Source: Nitrincola alkalilacustris | GTDB lineage: Bacteria; Pseudomonadota; Gammaproteobacteria; Pseudomonadales; Balneatricaceae | Assembly: GCF_008973755.1 (NCBI RefSeq) | Contig: NZ_WBOM01000002.1 | Coordinates: 496,001-560,000 of the forward strand | Reading direction: 5' to 3' | DNA: 64,000 nucleotides | Part shown: piece after piece, positions 46,131 through 54,889 of the stretch | Numbering within the stretch: position 1 is the stretch's first letter | How the letters are laid out: every line of letters starts with the position of its first letter | Program-made: the position numbers and the translations under genes | The notes under the pieces: generated by a model | What the model was told of the DNA's origin: nothing | Seen by the model: only the letters and a program-made list of their open reading frames with translations | The model's database searches: none

Positions 46131-48804
46131 GATGTTCACTCAGTGCTTCGCGCACTTTTTGCAGGAGATCCTGTCGTTTATAAGGCTTTTCAAGCAGCAT
46201 TACGCCTGGGTCAAGCCGTCCGTTATGCACAATGGAGTTCTGTGTGTAACCTGAAGTATAGAGTACTTTCAGCGCCGGGTTGTGTAATTGGCACAGTCCG
46301 GCAAGATCGCGTCCGCTCATGCCTCCGGGCATCACCACATCGGTAAACAGCAGGTCAATATCCTGACGGCTCTTGAATATATTCAGTGCCGTTGGCCCAT
46401 TTTCAGCAGCTATAATCTGATAGCCTGCCAGCTCGAGCTGGCGCTTGGCAAACTGAAGAACCAGGTCATCGTCTTCAACCAATAGAATTGTTTCATTACC
46501 CTGCTGGTTGCGCTCCAGTTCTGCGCTGGTGCTTGGCTGTTCCTCACTATCTGTGGCGCGTGGCAGATAGATCCTGATGGTGGTGCCCTCTCCAAGTTCA
46601 GAATAGATGTTGATATGTCCCTGAGACTGTTTCACAAAGCCATATACCATGCTCAGACCCAGTCCGGTACCCTTTCCTTTTTCCTTGGTGGTGAAAAAGG
46701 GCTCGAATACACGCGGCAGGTGCTCCTGCGAAATACCAGAACCTGTATCAGAAAGGGCCAGCACCACATATTTACCCGGTGCTATCTCGCCATGATGAGA
46801 GGCGTAGGACTCATCCAGCTCAATATTGTTTGTTTCAATAGTCAGTTTGCCGCCTGAGGGCATGGCATCGCGGGCATTGATGGCCAGATTGAGCAGAGCA
46901 CTTTCAAGCTGTCCGGGGTCGACCAGGGCTGGCCAGATCTCAGACTTTGCCATCAGGCTGATTTCGATATGCTCTCCCAACGCGTGTTGCAGCAAAGATG
47001 TCATGTCATTGACTGTCTGATTGATATCAATCACCTTGGGATCAAGAGGTTGACGCCGTGCAAACGCCAGAAGTCGGGAGGTCAGTTGAGAGCCTCGACT
47101 GGCAGCATTACAGATGATCTCAGCCAGTGGCCATTTGTCATCATCCGTTGGCAGCTCCTCCATCAGCAGTTCGGCATTACCGATTATAACGGTTAACAGG
47201 TTATTGAAATCGTGTGCGATACCGCCGGTCAGATGTCCGAGCGATTCCAGACGCTGAGCCTGGCGTAACTGCTCCTGATCCTTACGCTGCCGTGTAATAT
47301 CCTGAAGGTAGGCTGTCATACCATCTGCTGCCGGGTAGGTACGCACATCCAACCACATATCATCAGCTTCCCAATGCGTTTCAAAAGCTGTGGGCTGGTT
47401 TGAATCGAGAGTGCTGTATAACTGCCTGATCAGTTCACTGTCTTGCGGAATATCGGTGACTTCCCAAATCACATTTCCTATCAGTTGGTCATGGTGTTTC
47501 TTCAGTATTGTCTGCGCTTTATTGTTGATGAAGGTGAAGCGAAACTGTTTATCCAGTGTGAAAAAACCATCGGTGATACTTTCTATGGTGCTGGTCAGGC
47601 GCTGTGCAAGGTATTCGGTTTCACTTTGAAGATCCTTCAACTCCTGGATATCAATCGATGTACCATAGTATCGAAGGATCTGGCCATCGGCATTGCGTAT
47701 CGGAGTGGCGCGAGTCAGGTGCCATACGTAGATACCATCTGCACGTAGAATGCGAAATTCGACACGGTATGGCTCATGTCTTTTAGCAGCTCTTTGCCAG
47801 CAATTAACCGTGTTTTCACGATCATCCGGGTGGATAACCATCATCCAGCCGCCTGGTTTTGACAGGGCTTCAGCAGGTACACCGGTGAACTTTGTCAGCA
47901 GTGAGTTGAAGAACTCAATCTTGCCGTCGGGCCTGGTGGTCCAGACTATAATCGGCATGCTATCAGCCAGTTTGCGGAAGTTGTTTTCGCTCAACTCCAG
48001 CTCTTTTTCAATGCGCTTCTGGCTTGTTACATCCATGAAGGCGCCTTCCACGGCACAGACTTTTCTGTTGTCATCCAGGATCGGTTGGCCTATTGCTCTT
48101 ACCCAGAGCGAATTGCCATGCAGCGTGTTGATCTGCAGCTGCAGATCGAAGGCGATCCCTTTTGACACGCATTCATTGAAGCTCTTTTCAATTTCCGGAC
48201 GACTGGCTTCGGTATAGTAACTGAGCGCCTCTTCAAGCGTTGCTCTGTAACCGGGGGCATGGCCATGAAGAACCGCAACTTCATCCGACCAGGTCATGGT
48301 TTGGCTGGCAACATCAAAGTGCCAGCCGCCAAACTGCGCAATCTTGCCGGCCATGGTCAGTATGCGATTCTGCTCTTTCAGTTTGGAGTCAGTTATCTTC
48401 AGCTTCCTGTTGGCCGCTTTCAAGCCGGACATATCGCGCAGGGTTTTCATGCATAGCAACCCTGTCAGACCGATAGCGATGATGCTGAAGATACGATTAC
48501 CCATGATCAGGTAAAGCGAAAAGCCTTCAGGCGCAGGTGGGGAAATAAAGTACCCCAGTGCTGTCAGGGTCATTGCAGCAGCCGAGGTAAAGGTGATTAG
48601 CTGAGTGCTGCCTGAGCACACCAGAAGTAACAGAAGCGGGCAGTAGAGCATGCCATGCGAAAACCCCAGCTGGGTAAACATCTCCAGCAGGAATAGCGTA
48701 ATAAGGCTGACGGAAGCCAGGGGCTTCCAGACTACAGACAGACGTTTTTCAGATGGCCACTTTGACAGCTCTGCGAATGTTGAACTCCTTTTGAAAAGCC
48801 CCAT
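46123..48804 (-). CDS. Membrane hybrid histidine kinase (4 TM, PAS repeats, HisKA, HATPase, REC)
   Basis: 893 residues from the ATG at 48804, chosen because AGGAG is 10 nt upstream. Four hydrophobic helices (about 25-115) form a membrane sensor. Three PAS-type domains follow, then HisKA with H531 (GHLTGGIAHDFNNLL), HATPase (DTGSGI, GKGTGLGLSM) and a C-terminal REC (LLFTDVVMPGG). The last 370 residues are a clear paralogue of the kinase at 50131. It is co-transcribed with the REC-EAL gene. Confidence 0.92.
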   Translation of the reverse strand: MGLFKRSSTFAELSKWPSEKRLSVVWKPLASVSLITLFLLEMFTQLGFSHGMLYCPLLLLLVCSGSTQLITFTSAAAMTLTALGYFISPPAPEGFSLYLIMGNRIFSIIAIGLTGLLCMKTLRDMSGLKAANRKLKITDSKLKEQNRILTMAGKIAQFGGWHFDVASQTMTWSDEVAVLHGHAPGYRATLEEALSYYTEASRPEIEKSFNECVSKGIAFDLQLQINTLHGNSLWVRAIGQPILDDNRKVCAVEGAFMDVTSQKRIEKELELSENNFRKLADSMPIIVWTTRPDGKIEFFNSLLTKFTGVPAEALSKPGGWMMVIHPDDRENTVNCWQRAAKRHEPYRVEFRILRADGIYVWHLTRATPIRNADGQILRYYGTSIDIQELKDLQSETEYLAQRLTSTIESITDGFFTLDKQFRFTFINNKAQTILKKHHDQLIGNVIWEVTDIPQDSELIRQLYSTLDSNQPTAFETHWEADDMWLDVRTYPAADGMTAYLQDITRQRKDQEQLRQAQRLESLGHLTGGIAHDFNNLLTVIIGNAELLMEELPTDDDKWPLAEIICNAASRGSQLTSRLLAFARRQPLDPKVIDINQTVNDMTSLLQHALGEHIEISLMAKSEIWPALVDPGQLESALLNLAINARDAMPSGGKLTIETNNIELDESYASHHGEIAPGKYVVLALSDTGSGISQEHLPRVFEPFFTTKEKGKGTGLGLSMVYGFVKQSQGHINIYSELGEGTTIRIYLPRATDSEEQPSTSAELERNQQGNETILLVEDDDLVLQFAKRQLELAGYQIIAAENGPTALNIFKSRQDIDLLFTDVVMPGGMSGRDLAGLCQLHNPALKVLYTSGYTQNSIVHNGRLDPGVMLLEKPYKRQDLLQKVREALSEHHE

Positions 48805-48867
48805 GCCTGATGTTCTCCTGAGAGCCTGGTAGTCCTGAGTAGAGCGGACATATTCAGTGTAATACAT

Positions 48868-49087
48868 ATCTGTTCAACAGTGTTGATGTGAATCTCTATT
48901 TCCAGCTGGTCAAGGTTTACAAGGCTGGATAAACAGCGCAAAGTATTGATGTGACTTGTATTGTCGGTTATTCCCAGCTATATCTTTTGGCAGTCTCTGG
49001 GTTTCGAGGCAGGTTCTGGCGGGGAGCAGGCTCGCGCAAGTTGATGCGCGGTCGTTAATGGATACCATACATGACTGGATACCCTGT
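48868..49087. other. Divergent intergenic region of the signalling island
   Basis: About 220 bp between the hybrid kinase (minus) and the solute-binding protein (plus). I see no repeat or canonical promoter I can defend. The only notable tract is AT-rich around 48880-48960. Confidence 0.3.
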
Positions 49088-50125
49088 ATGTATAAGCTAA
49101 AATTCAGCAGGATGCGCTTTTCGGCTTTCATGCTTGTGGTGCTCCTCTTCTCTGCCTCTGGCGTTGTGGCCTCTTCATCTGTCCGTCTTGGTGGATCGGG
49201 CTGGGTAGCTGATGCACCAACAAAAGTGGCTGATCTGAAGGGGTATTTTAATCCTGATTCTGCTGAACCTCCGATTGAAGTGCTTTACTTCAACTCAGGT
49301 AAAGAGGCGCTGGAGAGTCTGTTACGTGGCGATCTGGAGGTTGCACTGGCTGCAACCTCCCCAGTGGCAATTCAGCTTTTGCGAACGTCTGAACAGGTGG
49401 GAGCCGATGGCGACGATCTGGTGATCCTGTCGTCGGTCAGTCTTTCCAATCAGTCTCACTATATCATTGCAGCGGCCGACCGTGGCATCCACTCAGCGGA
49501 GGAACTCAATGGGCGGCGTGTTGGCGTTATGCTGGGCACATCTGCACATTTTGCCTGGTACCGCTTTGCTATTACACATGCATTGATGAAAAGTGAGATA
49601 ACTCTGGTCGATATACCAATATCCGAGCAGTCACAGCGATTGCTGGCTGGGGAGGTCGATGCGGTGGTGAGCTGGGATCCCTGGGGGCTTCAGATACAGC
49701 AGGCACTGGCTGGAAATGCTGTCACTTTCACTGCCCGGGAGATCCATACGGTAGACTGGTTGATTGTAACGCGCAGAGGCTTTGCTGAAGCCAATCCTGA
49801 TCTGATGGATCGCATTCTATCTGGTTACGCAATGGCCATAGAGTTCATTCAGAAGCAGCCGGAGTCAGCTCGCCAGCTGCATGCGGATTTCAGCGGTCTC
49901 CCCAGCGCAGAGCTGGCACAAATGGAGCAGGGGATCATCTGGCGTATGGCTTTGAACTGGGCGGTACTGGCGAATGTTGAGGCGCAGTTTCAGTGGCTTA
50001 ATACCTGGCCTGAATACACCGATACCCTCCCACCGGCACCTGCACGGTATCTTCATGCCGAGCCTTTTAATCGTGTCATTCCCGGTGGTGTAACGCTGCC
50101 ATTCTATATGCACAGTGTGGATTGA
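49088..50125 (+). CDS. NrtA/SsuA-type periplasmic binding protein
   Basis: About 345 residues from the ATG at 49088; ATG 49112 (MRFSAFMLVV) is equally possible, and neither has a strong Shine-Dalgarno. A signal peptide (FMLVVLLFSASGVVASS) is followed by a NMT1/SsuA-type binding domain: VLYFNSGKEALESLLRGDLE, GRRVGVMLGTSAHFAWYR and GEVDAVVSWDPWGLQIQQAL. This family binds nitrate, sulfonates, bicarbonate or thiamine precursors. No ABC permease or ATPase is nearby. The stop overlaps an in-frame TTG of the next gene, a kinase, so the protein probably serves as a sensor subunit. Confidence 0.85.
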   Translation: MYKLKFSRMRFSAFMLVVLLFSASGVVASSSVRLGGSGWVADAPTKVADLKGYFNPDSAEPPIEVLYFNSGKEALESLLRGDLEVALAATSPVAIQLLRTSEQVGADGDDLVILSSVSLSNQSHYIIAAADRGIHSAEELNGRRVGVMLGTSAHFAWYRFAITHALMKSEITLVDIPISEQSQRLLAGEVDAVVSWDPWGLQIQQALAGNAVTFTAREIHTVDWLIVTRRGFAEANPDLMDRILSGYAMAIEFIQKQPESARQLHADFSGLPSAELAQMEQGIIWRMALNWAVLANVEAQFQWLNTWPEYTDTLPPAPARYLHAEPFNRVIPGGVTLPFYMHSVD

Positions 50126-50130
50126 CAGCA

Positions 50131-52365
50131 ATGAAGCTTCGCCGGATTTCAAGAGTATTCATTTTCTTTACCCTGGTTTGTCTGGTGTTGCTGAGCATTC
50201 AGGGAGGGCTGACCTGGCGTCAGGTGACTAGCGGATTGGCAGAGATTGATTCCCTGCTGGAGGTCAGGCAACAGGCAACCAGAGTGGCTGCCGCGATCGA
50301 TTATATTTCTCTGCTCAGGTATGACCCGTTGATCATCGAGGGGGTGCATCAGGATGTCATGCAGATAAGCCAAAGTCTGAATACCTTTTCGCGTCTTGAG
50401 GCTCAGGTTGCTCAGCAACATATCAGGGAGATAGCTTTTATCTGCGACCAGTTGCGTGCAATTGATATCCCAGGGTATGAAGTGGATCGTTTTGTTGCCA
50501 GCCAGTTGCTTTTGCATATCAATGGATTGAATGAATCTCTGGAGCTGCTGCTGGCTATCCCTTATGAGAATCTGATGCAACAGTTGCTGGGTACGATGGC
50601 CAGCTTTGTACTGGGTGTTGTGGTGTTTGCCTGCATGTCTCTGTTCGGCTTTGTTCTTATCTTCCGTCGTATTGGATTACCTATCAGAGTCATTCAGGAG
50701 AGTGTGCATGAGTTTGCCAAGGGTAACAGGCAGACCAGGATTAATCTGGATGGACAGGATGAGTTGGCACAGCTGGCAGCGTCCTTTAATTATATGGCAG
50801 CTAAGCTGGCGCTGAATGAACAGGAGCTCGCATCAAGTGAAGAGCGCTTTCGCTTACTGGCCAGAGCGACCGTGGATGCAATATGGGACTGGGATCTGAC
50901 CAGTGACCGGATCTGGTGGAGTGAAGGCCTGGACAAGACCTTTGGTTACAATCTCAAAGAGATGGATCAGTCGCTTGAAACACTCACGGGCCCTGTCCAT
51001 CCAGAGGATGTGACTGAGATGAAGGCATCATTGCAGGAAGCGATCCTGTCAGGCAAGGAGGGGTGGAGAATGGAGTATCGCTACCGAAAACAGAGTGGTG
51101 ACTATGCTCATATCGAGAATAATGCGTTTGTGATTCATGATGCCAGTGGGCAGGCGGTCAGAGTTATCGGTGGCATGACTGATCTTTCGGAACAGGTGCA
51201 ACTGGAAGAGCAACTGCGACAATCTCAGCGGCTTGAATCCATTGGGCAATTGACGGGTGGAATTGCTCATGATTTCAATAATTTGTTGACTGTCATACTG
51301 GGTAATGCGGAGCTGCTGGAGGATGAGCTGCACAGTAATGATGAGCTCAGGCCACTGGCGGAAATGATTGGAAAAGCGGCGCAGCGAGGAGCTGGCCTGA
51401 CACAGCATCTGCTGGCCTATGCGCGTCGTCAGGTGCTCAAACCGGATCTGCTGGATGTAAACCGGATGGTGAGGGATATGAGTGGTCTGCTCAAGCGCTC
51501 GCTCGGTGAGCAGGTCGAAATTGAGATAAATCTCAAGCCGGATCTGTGGCCGGTACTGGCAGACAGAACGCAGCTTGAGAGTGCCATACTCAACCTCTGT
51601 ATCAATGCGCGTGATGCGATGCCAACAGGCGGTTCATTGACCATCGAGACTGAGAATGTGCAGTTGGATGATGACTATACGCTTCACTATCAAGATCTCA
51701 GGCCCGGTGAATATGTGCGGCTCGCCATTTCCGACAGCGGTATCGGGATAGAAGCAGACTGCCTGAGTAAGGTGTTTGAGCCCTTCTTTACGACGAAAGA
51801 GCAGGGTAAAGGTACTGGGCTGGGGTTGAGTATGGTCTTTGGATTCATCAAACAGTCCAACGGGCATATCAATATCTACTCAGAGCCGGGAGAGGGCACG
51901 GTTGTCAGGCTCTATCTGCCCAGAGCAGAAGAAGTGGCAGAGGAGGAGGCCATATCCTCTGCTATGCAGGGCGATGGGGTACTTTTCAGGAAGGTGCTGG
52001 TGGTTGAGGATGATGAACTGGTCCGGGGTCATGCTGCAGAGTTGCTTGAATCACTCGGATACCAGGTGCTGTCTGCTGAAAACGGAACATCTGCTCTGGA
52101 GCTGATTAGCCAGGATGATACGATTGATCTGCTGTTTACAGATATCATAATGCCGGGCGGAATGAATGGTCGCGAGTTGGCCGATCAGGCACTTCTGATA
52201 CGTCCTGAATTAAAGATATTGTTTACATCGGGTTATACCGAGCATGCGGTCCTTCAACAGGGGCGGCTTGAGCCAGGCATACAGATGCTCAGCAAACCCT
52301 ATCGCCGCCAGGATCTGGTGGAAAAGTTGACAACTCTCACGGGTGGTACCGAAAAAATATCATGA
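50131..52365 (+). CDS. Membrane hybrid histidine kinase coupled to a binding protein
   Basis: About 744 residues from the ATG at 50131; an overlapping TTG at 50122 is also possible. TM1 (about 10-28), a periplasmic domain of about 110 residues, TM2 (about 155-180), HAMP, PAS_3 (about 235-355), HisKA with H380 (GQLTGGIAHDFNNLL), HATPase (DSGIGI, GKGTGLGLSM) and REC (LLFTDIIMPGGMNGREL). The output half is paralogous to the kinase at 46123. Its stop overlaps the start of a TauE/SafE exporter. The layout suggests a binding-protein-gated kinase. Confidence 0.92.
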   Translation: MKLRRISRVFIFFTLVCLVLLSIQGGLTWRQVTSGLAEIDSLLEVRQQATRVAAAIDYISLLRYDPLIIEGVHQDVMQISQSLNTFSRLEAQVAQQHIREIAFICDQLRAIDIPGYEVDRFVASQLLLHINGLNESLELLLAIPYENLMQQLLGTMASFVLGVVVFACMSLFGFVLIFRRIGLPIRVIQESVHEFAKGNRQTRINLDGQDELAQLAASFNYMAAKLALNEQELASSEERFRLLARATVDAIWDWDLTSDRIWWSEGLDKTFGYNLKEMDQSLETLTGPVHPEDVTEMKASLQEAILSGKEGWRMEYRYRKQSGDYAHIENNAFVIHDASGQAVRVIGGMTDLSEQVQLEEQLRQSQRLESIGQLTGGIAHDFNNLLTVILGNAELLEDELHSNDELRPLAEMIGKAAQRGAGLTQHLLAYARRQVLKPDLLDVNRMVRDMSGLLKRSLGEQVEIEINLKPDLWPVLADRTQLESAILNLCINARDAMPTGGSLTIETENVQLDDDYTLHYQDLRPGEYVRLAISDSGIGIEADCLSKVFEPFFTTKEQGKGTGLGLSMVFGFIKQSNGHINIYSEPGEGTVVRLYLPRAEEVAEEEAISSAMQGDGVLFRKVLVVEDDELVRGHAAELLESLGYQVLSAENGTSALELISQDDTIDLLFTDIIMPGGMNGRELADQALLIRPELKILFTSGYTEHAVLQQGRLEPGIQMLSKPYRRQDLVEKLTTLTGGTEKIS

Positions 52366-53150
52366 TCGATCTTATCTGGTGGCAGTACGCCCTTATCGGG
52401 CTGATTTTTATCTGGAGTGGTTTTGTTCGTTCCGGGCTGGGTTTTGGTGGAGCAGTGCTGGCGCTGCCATTCCTATTGCTGATATTGGACGAGCCGTTGG
52501 TTTTTCTACCGATCATCTCTGTGCATCTGTTGATCTTTTCCAGTTGGATTGCACTGCCGGGATTTTTGCTGGCACGCCGTCAGGCAAAGGAATCCGGCGT
52601 CAAAGCAGAAGGGAATATCGACTGGCAGTATCTGGTCAAGAGCCTCAAGATCATGGCCATTCCGAAGCTGATCGGTGTGCTCGGTTTGTTGACGCTGCCT
52701 GGCAATATCATGACGATCATCATATTCGGCATCATACTGGTGTATGCCGTTGGCTATATTATCAACAAGCCCTTTCGCAGTAATAACCGATATCTGGATG
52801 CTGTTTTTCTGATGCTGGGTGGCTATGTCAGTGGTACATCCTTGATCGGAGCGCCGTTGATAGTGGCTGTCTATGCCACACATGTTGCCATGCATCAACT
52901 GCGCGATACGCTTTTTGTTCTCTGGTTTATTCTGGTGGCGATCAAGATGACTTCATTCGTCATCGCAGGAGTGGATCTGCAATTGATTCACCAGCTCTGG
53001 CTGCTGCCCTGTGCCTGGATAGGTCATATGATCGGTGAACACTTTCACCGTCGGTTGGTCAAGACGGAAACAGCTACATTCTTCCGTGTGCTGGGTGTCA
53101 TGCTGGTGGTTGTCAGCCTGGTGGGGATCACCAGGCTGTTGATGGCATAG
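52362..53150 (+). CDS. TSUP (TauE/SafE) family membrane transporter
   Basis: 262 residues with eight or so helices and the TSUP pattern: N-terminal GLGFGGAVLALPFLLLI and the second-half repeat LMLGGYVSGTSLIGAPLIVA. Family members move sulfite, sulfonate-derived anions or related organosulfur anions. It starts in the stop codon of the hybrid kinase (ATGA), so expression is tied to the binding protein and kinase. It ends 27 bp from the convergent MscS-type gene. Confidence 0.9.
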   Translation: MIDLIWWQYALIGLIFIWSGFVRSGLGFGGAVLALPFLLLILDEPLVFLPIISVHLLIFSSWIALPGFLLARRQAKESGVKAEGNIDWQYLVKSLKIMAIPKLIGVLGLLTLPGNIMTIIIFGIILVYAVGYIINKPFRSNNRYLDAVFLMLGGYVSGTSLIGAPLIVAVYATHVAMHQLRDTLFVLWFILVAIKMTSFVIAGVDLQLIHQLWLLPCAWIGHMIGEHFHRRLVKTETATFFRVLGVMLVVVSLVGITRLLMA

Positions 53151-53177
53151 ACAGAGCGGGCGAGCGCTGTCAGCCGG

Positions 53178-54506
53178 TCAGGACTCCTGAGCCTCTGCCA
53201 TGGGTGTTTTTGCCGGAGTTGCCGTTTTGTCTGCGAGCCTGTGGTCTAATTGAGTCACCTGAGTCAGTTGCCTGAAGTCATAGCCCGTTGGCGATTGGTG
53301 CAGACGTAAGCCAAACTCAGGCACCACCGCGACAATATGATCAAATATATCGCCCTGAATACTCTCATATAGAACCCAGGCGGTGGTATTCGTGAAGGCA
53401 TAAACCTGAAGCGGGATACCATCACTGGTGGGTTCCAACTGCCTTACCATCAGTGTCATATCCTGATGTATGCCGCTATGTGCTTTCAGATAAGCCGTCA
53501 GATAAGCGCGGAAGGTACCGAGGTTTGTCAGTCTGCGGCCATTGATGCGGTTGCTGAGATCAGCCCTCTGCTCTTCGTTGTAACGTTTGATCTCATCCAG
53601 ACGGCTTTCGATATAACCTGACAGCAGGTTGGCTTTGCGCAGGTGCAGTACCTCTTCGTCAGTCAGAAAATGCACGCTGCTGGCATCAATTCGGATGCTG
53701 CGCATGATCCTTCTGCCCCCGGAATCCTGCATGCCACGCCAGTTTTTGAAGGAGTCTGAAATCAGGGCGTAGGTGGGCACTGTCGTGATGGTGTGATCCC
53801 AGTTCTGAACTTTTACCGTTGTCAGTGTTATGTCGATGACATCGCCGTCGGCACCATACTTCGGCATCTCCAGCCAATCACCGACCGCCAGCATGCGGTT
53901 TGCTGACAACTGTATACCTGCTACAAGGCCCATGATCGGGTCCTTGAACACCAATAGCAAAACGGCCGTCATGGCACCCAGACCGCTGATCAGAATCACC
54001 GGGGATTTACCGATCAGGACTGAGATGGCCAGTACCGTGATGATCAGAGCCGAGATCAACTTCAGTCCCTGAAAGATCCCTCTCAGCGGCAGATCCTTAC
54101 TCAGACGGCTGTAGCGTGACAGGTCAAGCAGTGCATCAAGCAGGGAGTAGAGGGTCAGCAAGCCGAACAGCAGCATCCAGAGTTGAGTGGCACTGGTGAT
54201 CAGTAATAATGAAAAAGAGCCGGATTCAAGCCAGAGACCCGCCTGTATCTGGATAATGGCTGCCTGAATGGTGAAGGCAAAATGATTGAACAGCTTCCCC
54301 TCGAAGAGCGCCTTGTTCCATACACGCTTCGAGCGGCTGGCCAGACGTTCGACGACACGTCGCAGAATTCGGTGCAGGAGAAAGTGTGTCAGAATTGCGA
54401 TGACCAGAATCAGCGTCAGTGCAATAATCAGCGACGTCAGTGAGGTCGATTCAACATTGATATATTCCAGCCATTGTGAAACGAGTTCGAGCATTGTTAA
54501 GTCCAT
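53178..54506 (-). CDS. MscS-type mechanosensitive channel (YbdG-like)
   Basis: 442 residues from the ATG at 54506. About five helices precede the pore region, followed by [20 protein letters not shown], the MscS TM3 pattern, and the beta domain [20 protein letters not shown] with [14 protein letters not shown]. The long C-terminal domain (about residues 270-442) and overall length match YbdG/MscM of E. coli. It relieves turgor on osmotic downshift, a sensible partner to the betaine importer at 2521 although unlinked to it. Confidence 0.92.
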   Translation of the reverse strand: MDLTMLELVSQWLEYINVESTSLTSLIIALTLILVIAILTHFLLHRILRRVVERLASRSKRVWNKALFEGKLFNHFAFTIQAAIIQIQAGLWLESGSFSLLLITSATQLWMLLFGLLTLYSLLDALLDLSRYSRLSKDLPLRGIFQGLKLISALIITVLAISVLIGKSPVILISGLGAMTAVLLLVFKDPIMGLVAGIQLSANRMLAVGDWLEMPKYGADGDVIDITLTTVKVQNWDHTITTVPTYALISDSFKNWRGMQDSGGRRIMRSIRIDASSVHFLTDEEVLHLRKANLLSGYIESRLDEIKRYNEEQRADLSNRINGRRLTNLGTFRAYLTAYLKAHSGIHQDMTLMVRQLEPTSDGIPLQVYAFTNTTAWVLYESIQGDIFDHIVAVVPEFGLRLHQSPTGYDFRQLTQVTQLDHRLADKTATPAKTPMAEAQES

Positions 54507-54889
54507 CTAGTCGTTGAAGCGGTATCAATAGACCACAAGTCTAGCATGTGTGAGCGGTGTCTGATGAGTGCCGGACCCAACAGAGCCATAAGATTTTAAT
54601 AAGCGGTTGAAAACTGCCATATCTTGACTAGAGTCATAGTACAAATGTTTCAGAGTCATGTACTATCCTTTCGCGGTTCAGGTTTAGCGATATGGATTGA
54701 ATCAGTTGTCGCAATCTGATTGCCGACATGCGCTCAACAGGACGTTGAATCAGTGTTTTTTTGTATAAAATATATTCGACTATCTCTTAATTTTCCTGAT
54801 GGTGTGATAGCATGCCGCGCTTCTGAGTACCTCTCGCATGCAGCACATCAGATTACCCAATACTTCAGCACCTTTTTCCGGATTGACAC
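54507..54889. other. 383-bp divergent intergenic region
   Basis: It separates the MscS-type gene (minus) and the MFS gene (plus). A pair of direct repeats AGAGTCAT begins at 54630 and 54652, 22 bp apart, each followed by a GTAC tract. An overlapping inverted repeat ATAGTAC/GTACTAT lies at 54636-54642 and 54660-54666. An AT-rich tract (TTTTTTTGTATAAAATATAT, 54754-54773) may hold the MFS promoter. No open frame or RNA gene is evident. Confidence 0.5.

Noticed and set aside
53150-53171. Hairpin between the TSUP and MscS-type genes as a bidirectional terminator
   Set aside because: The arms (GACAGAGC/GCGCTGTC) contain a mismatch and no T tract follows on either strand.
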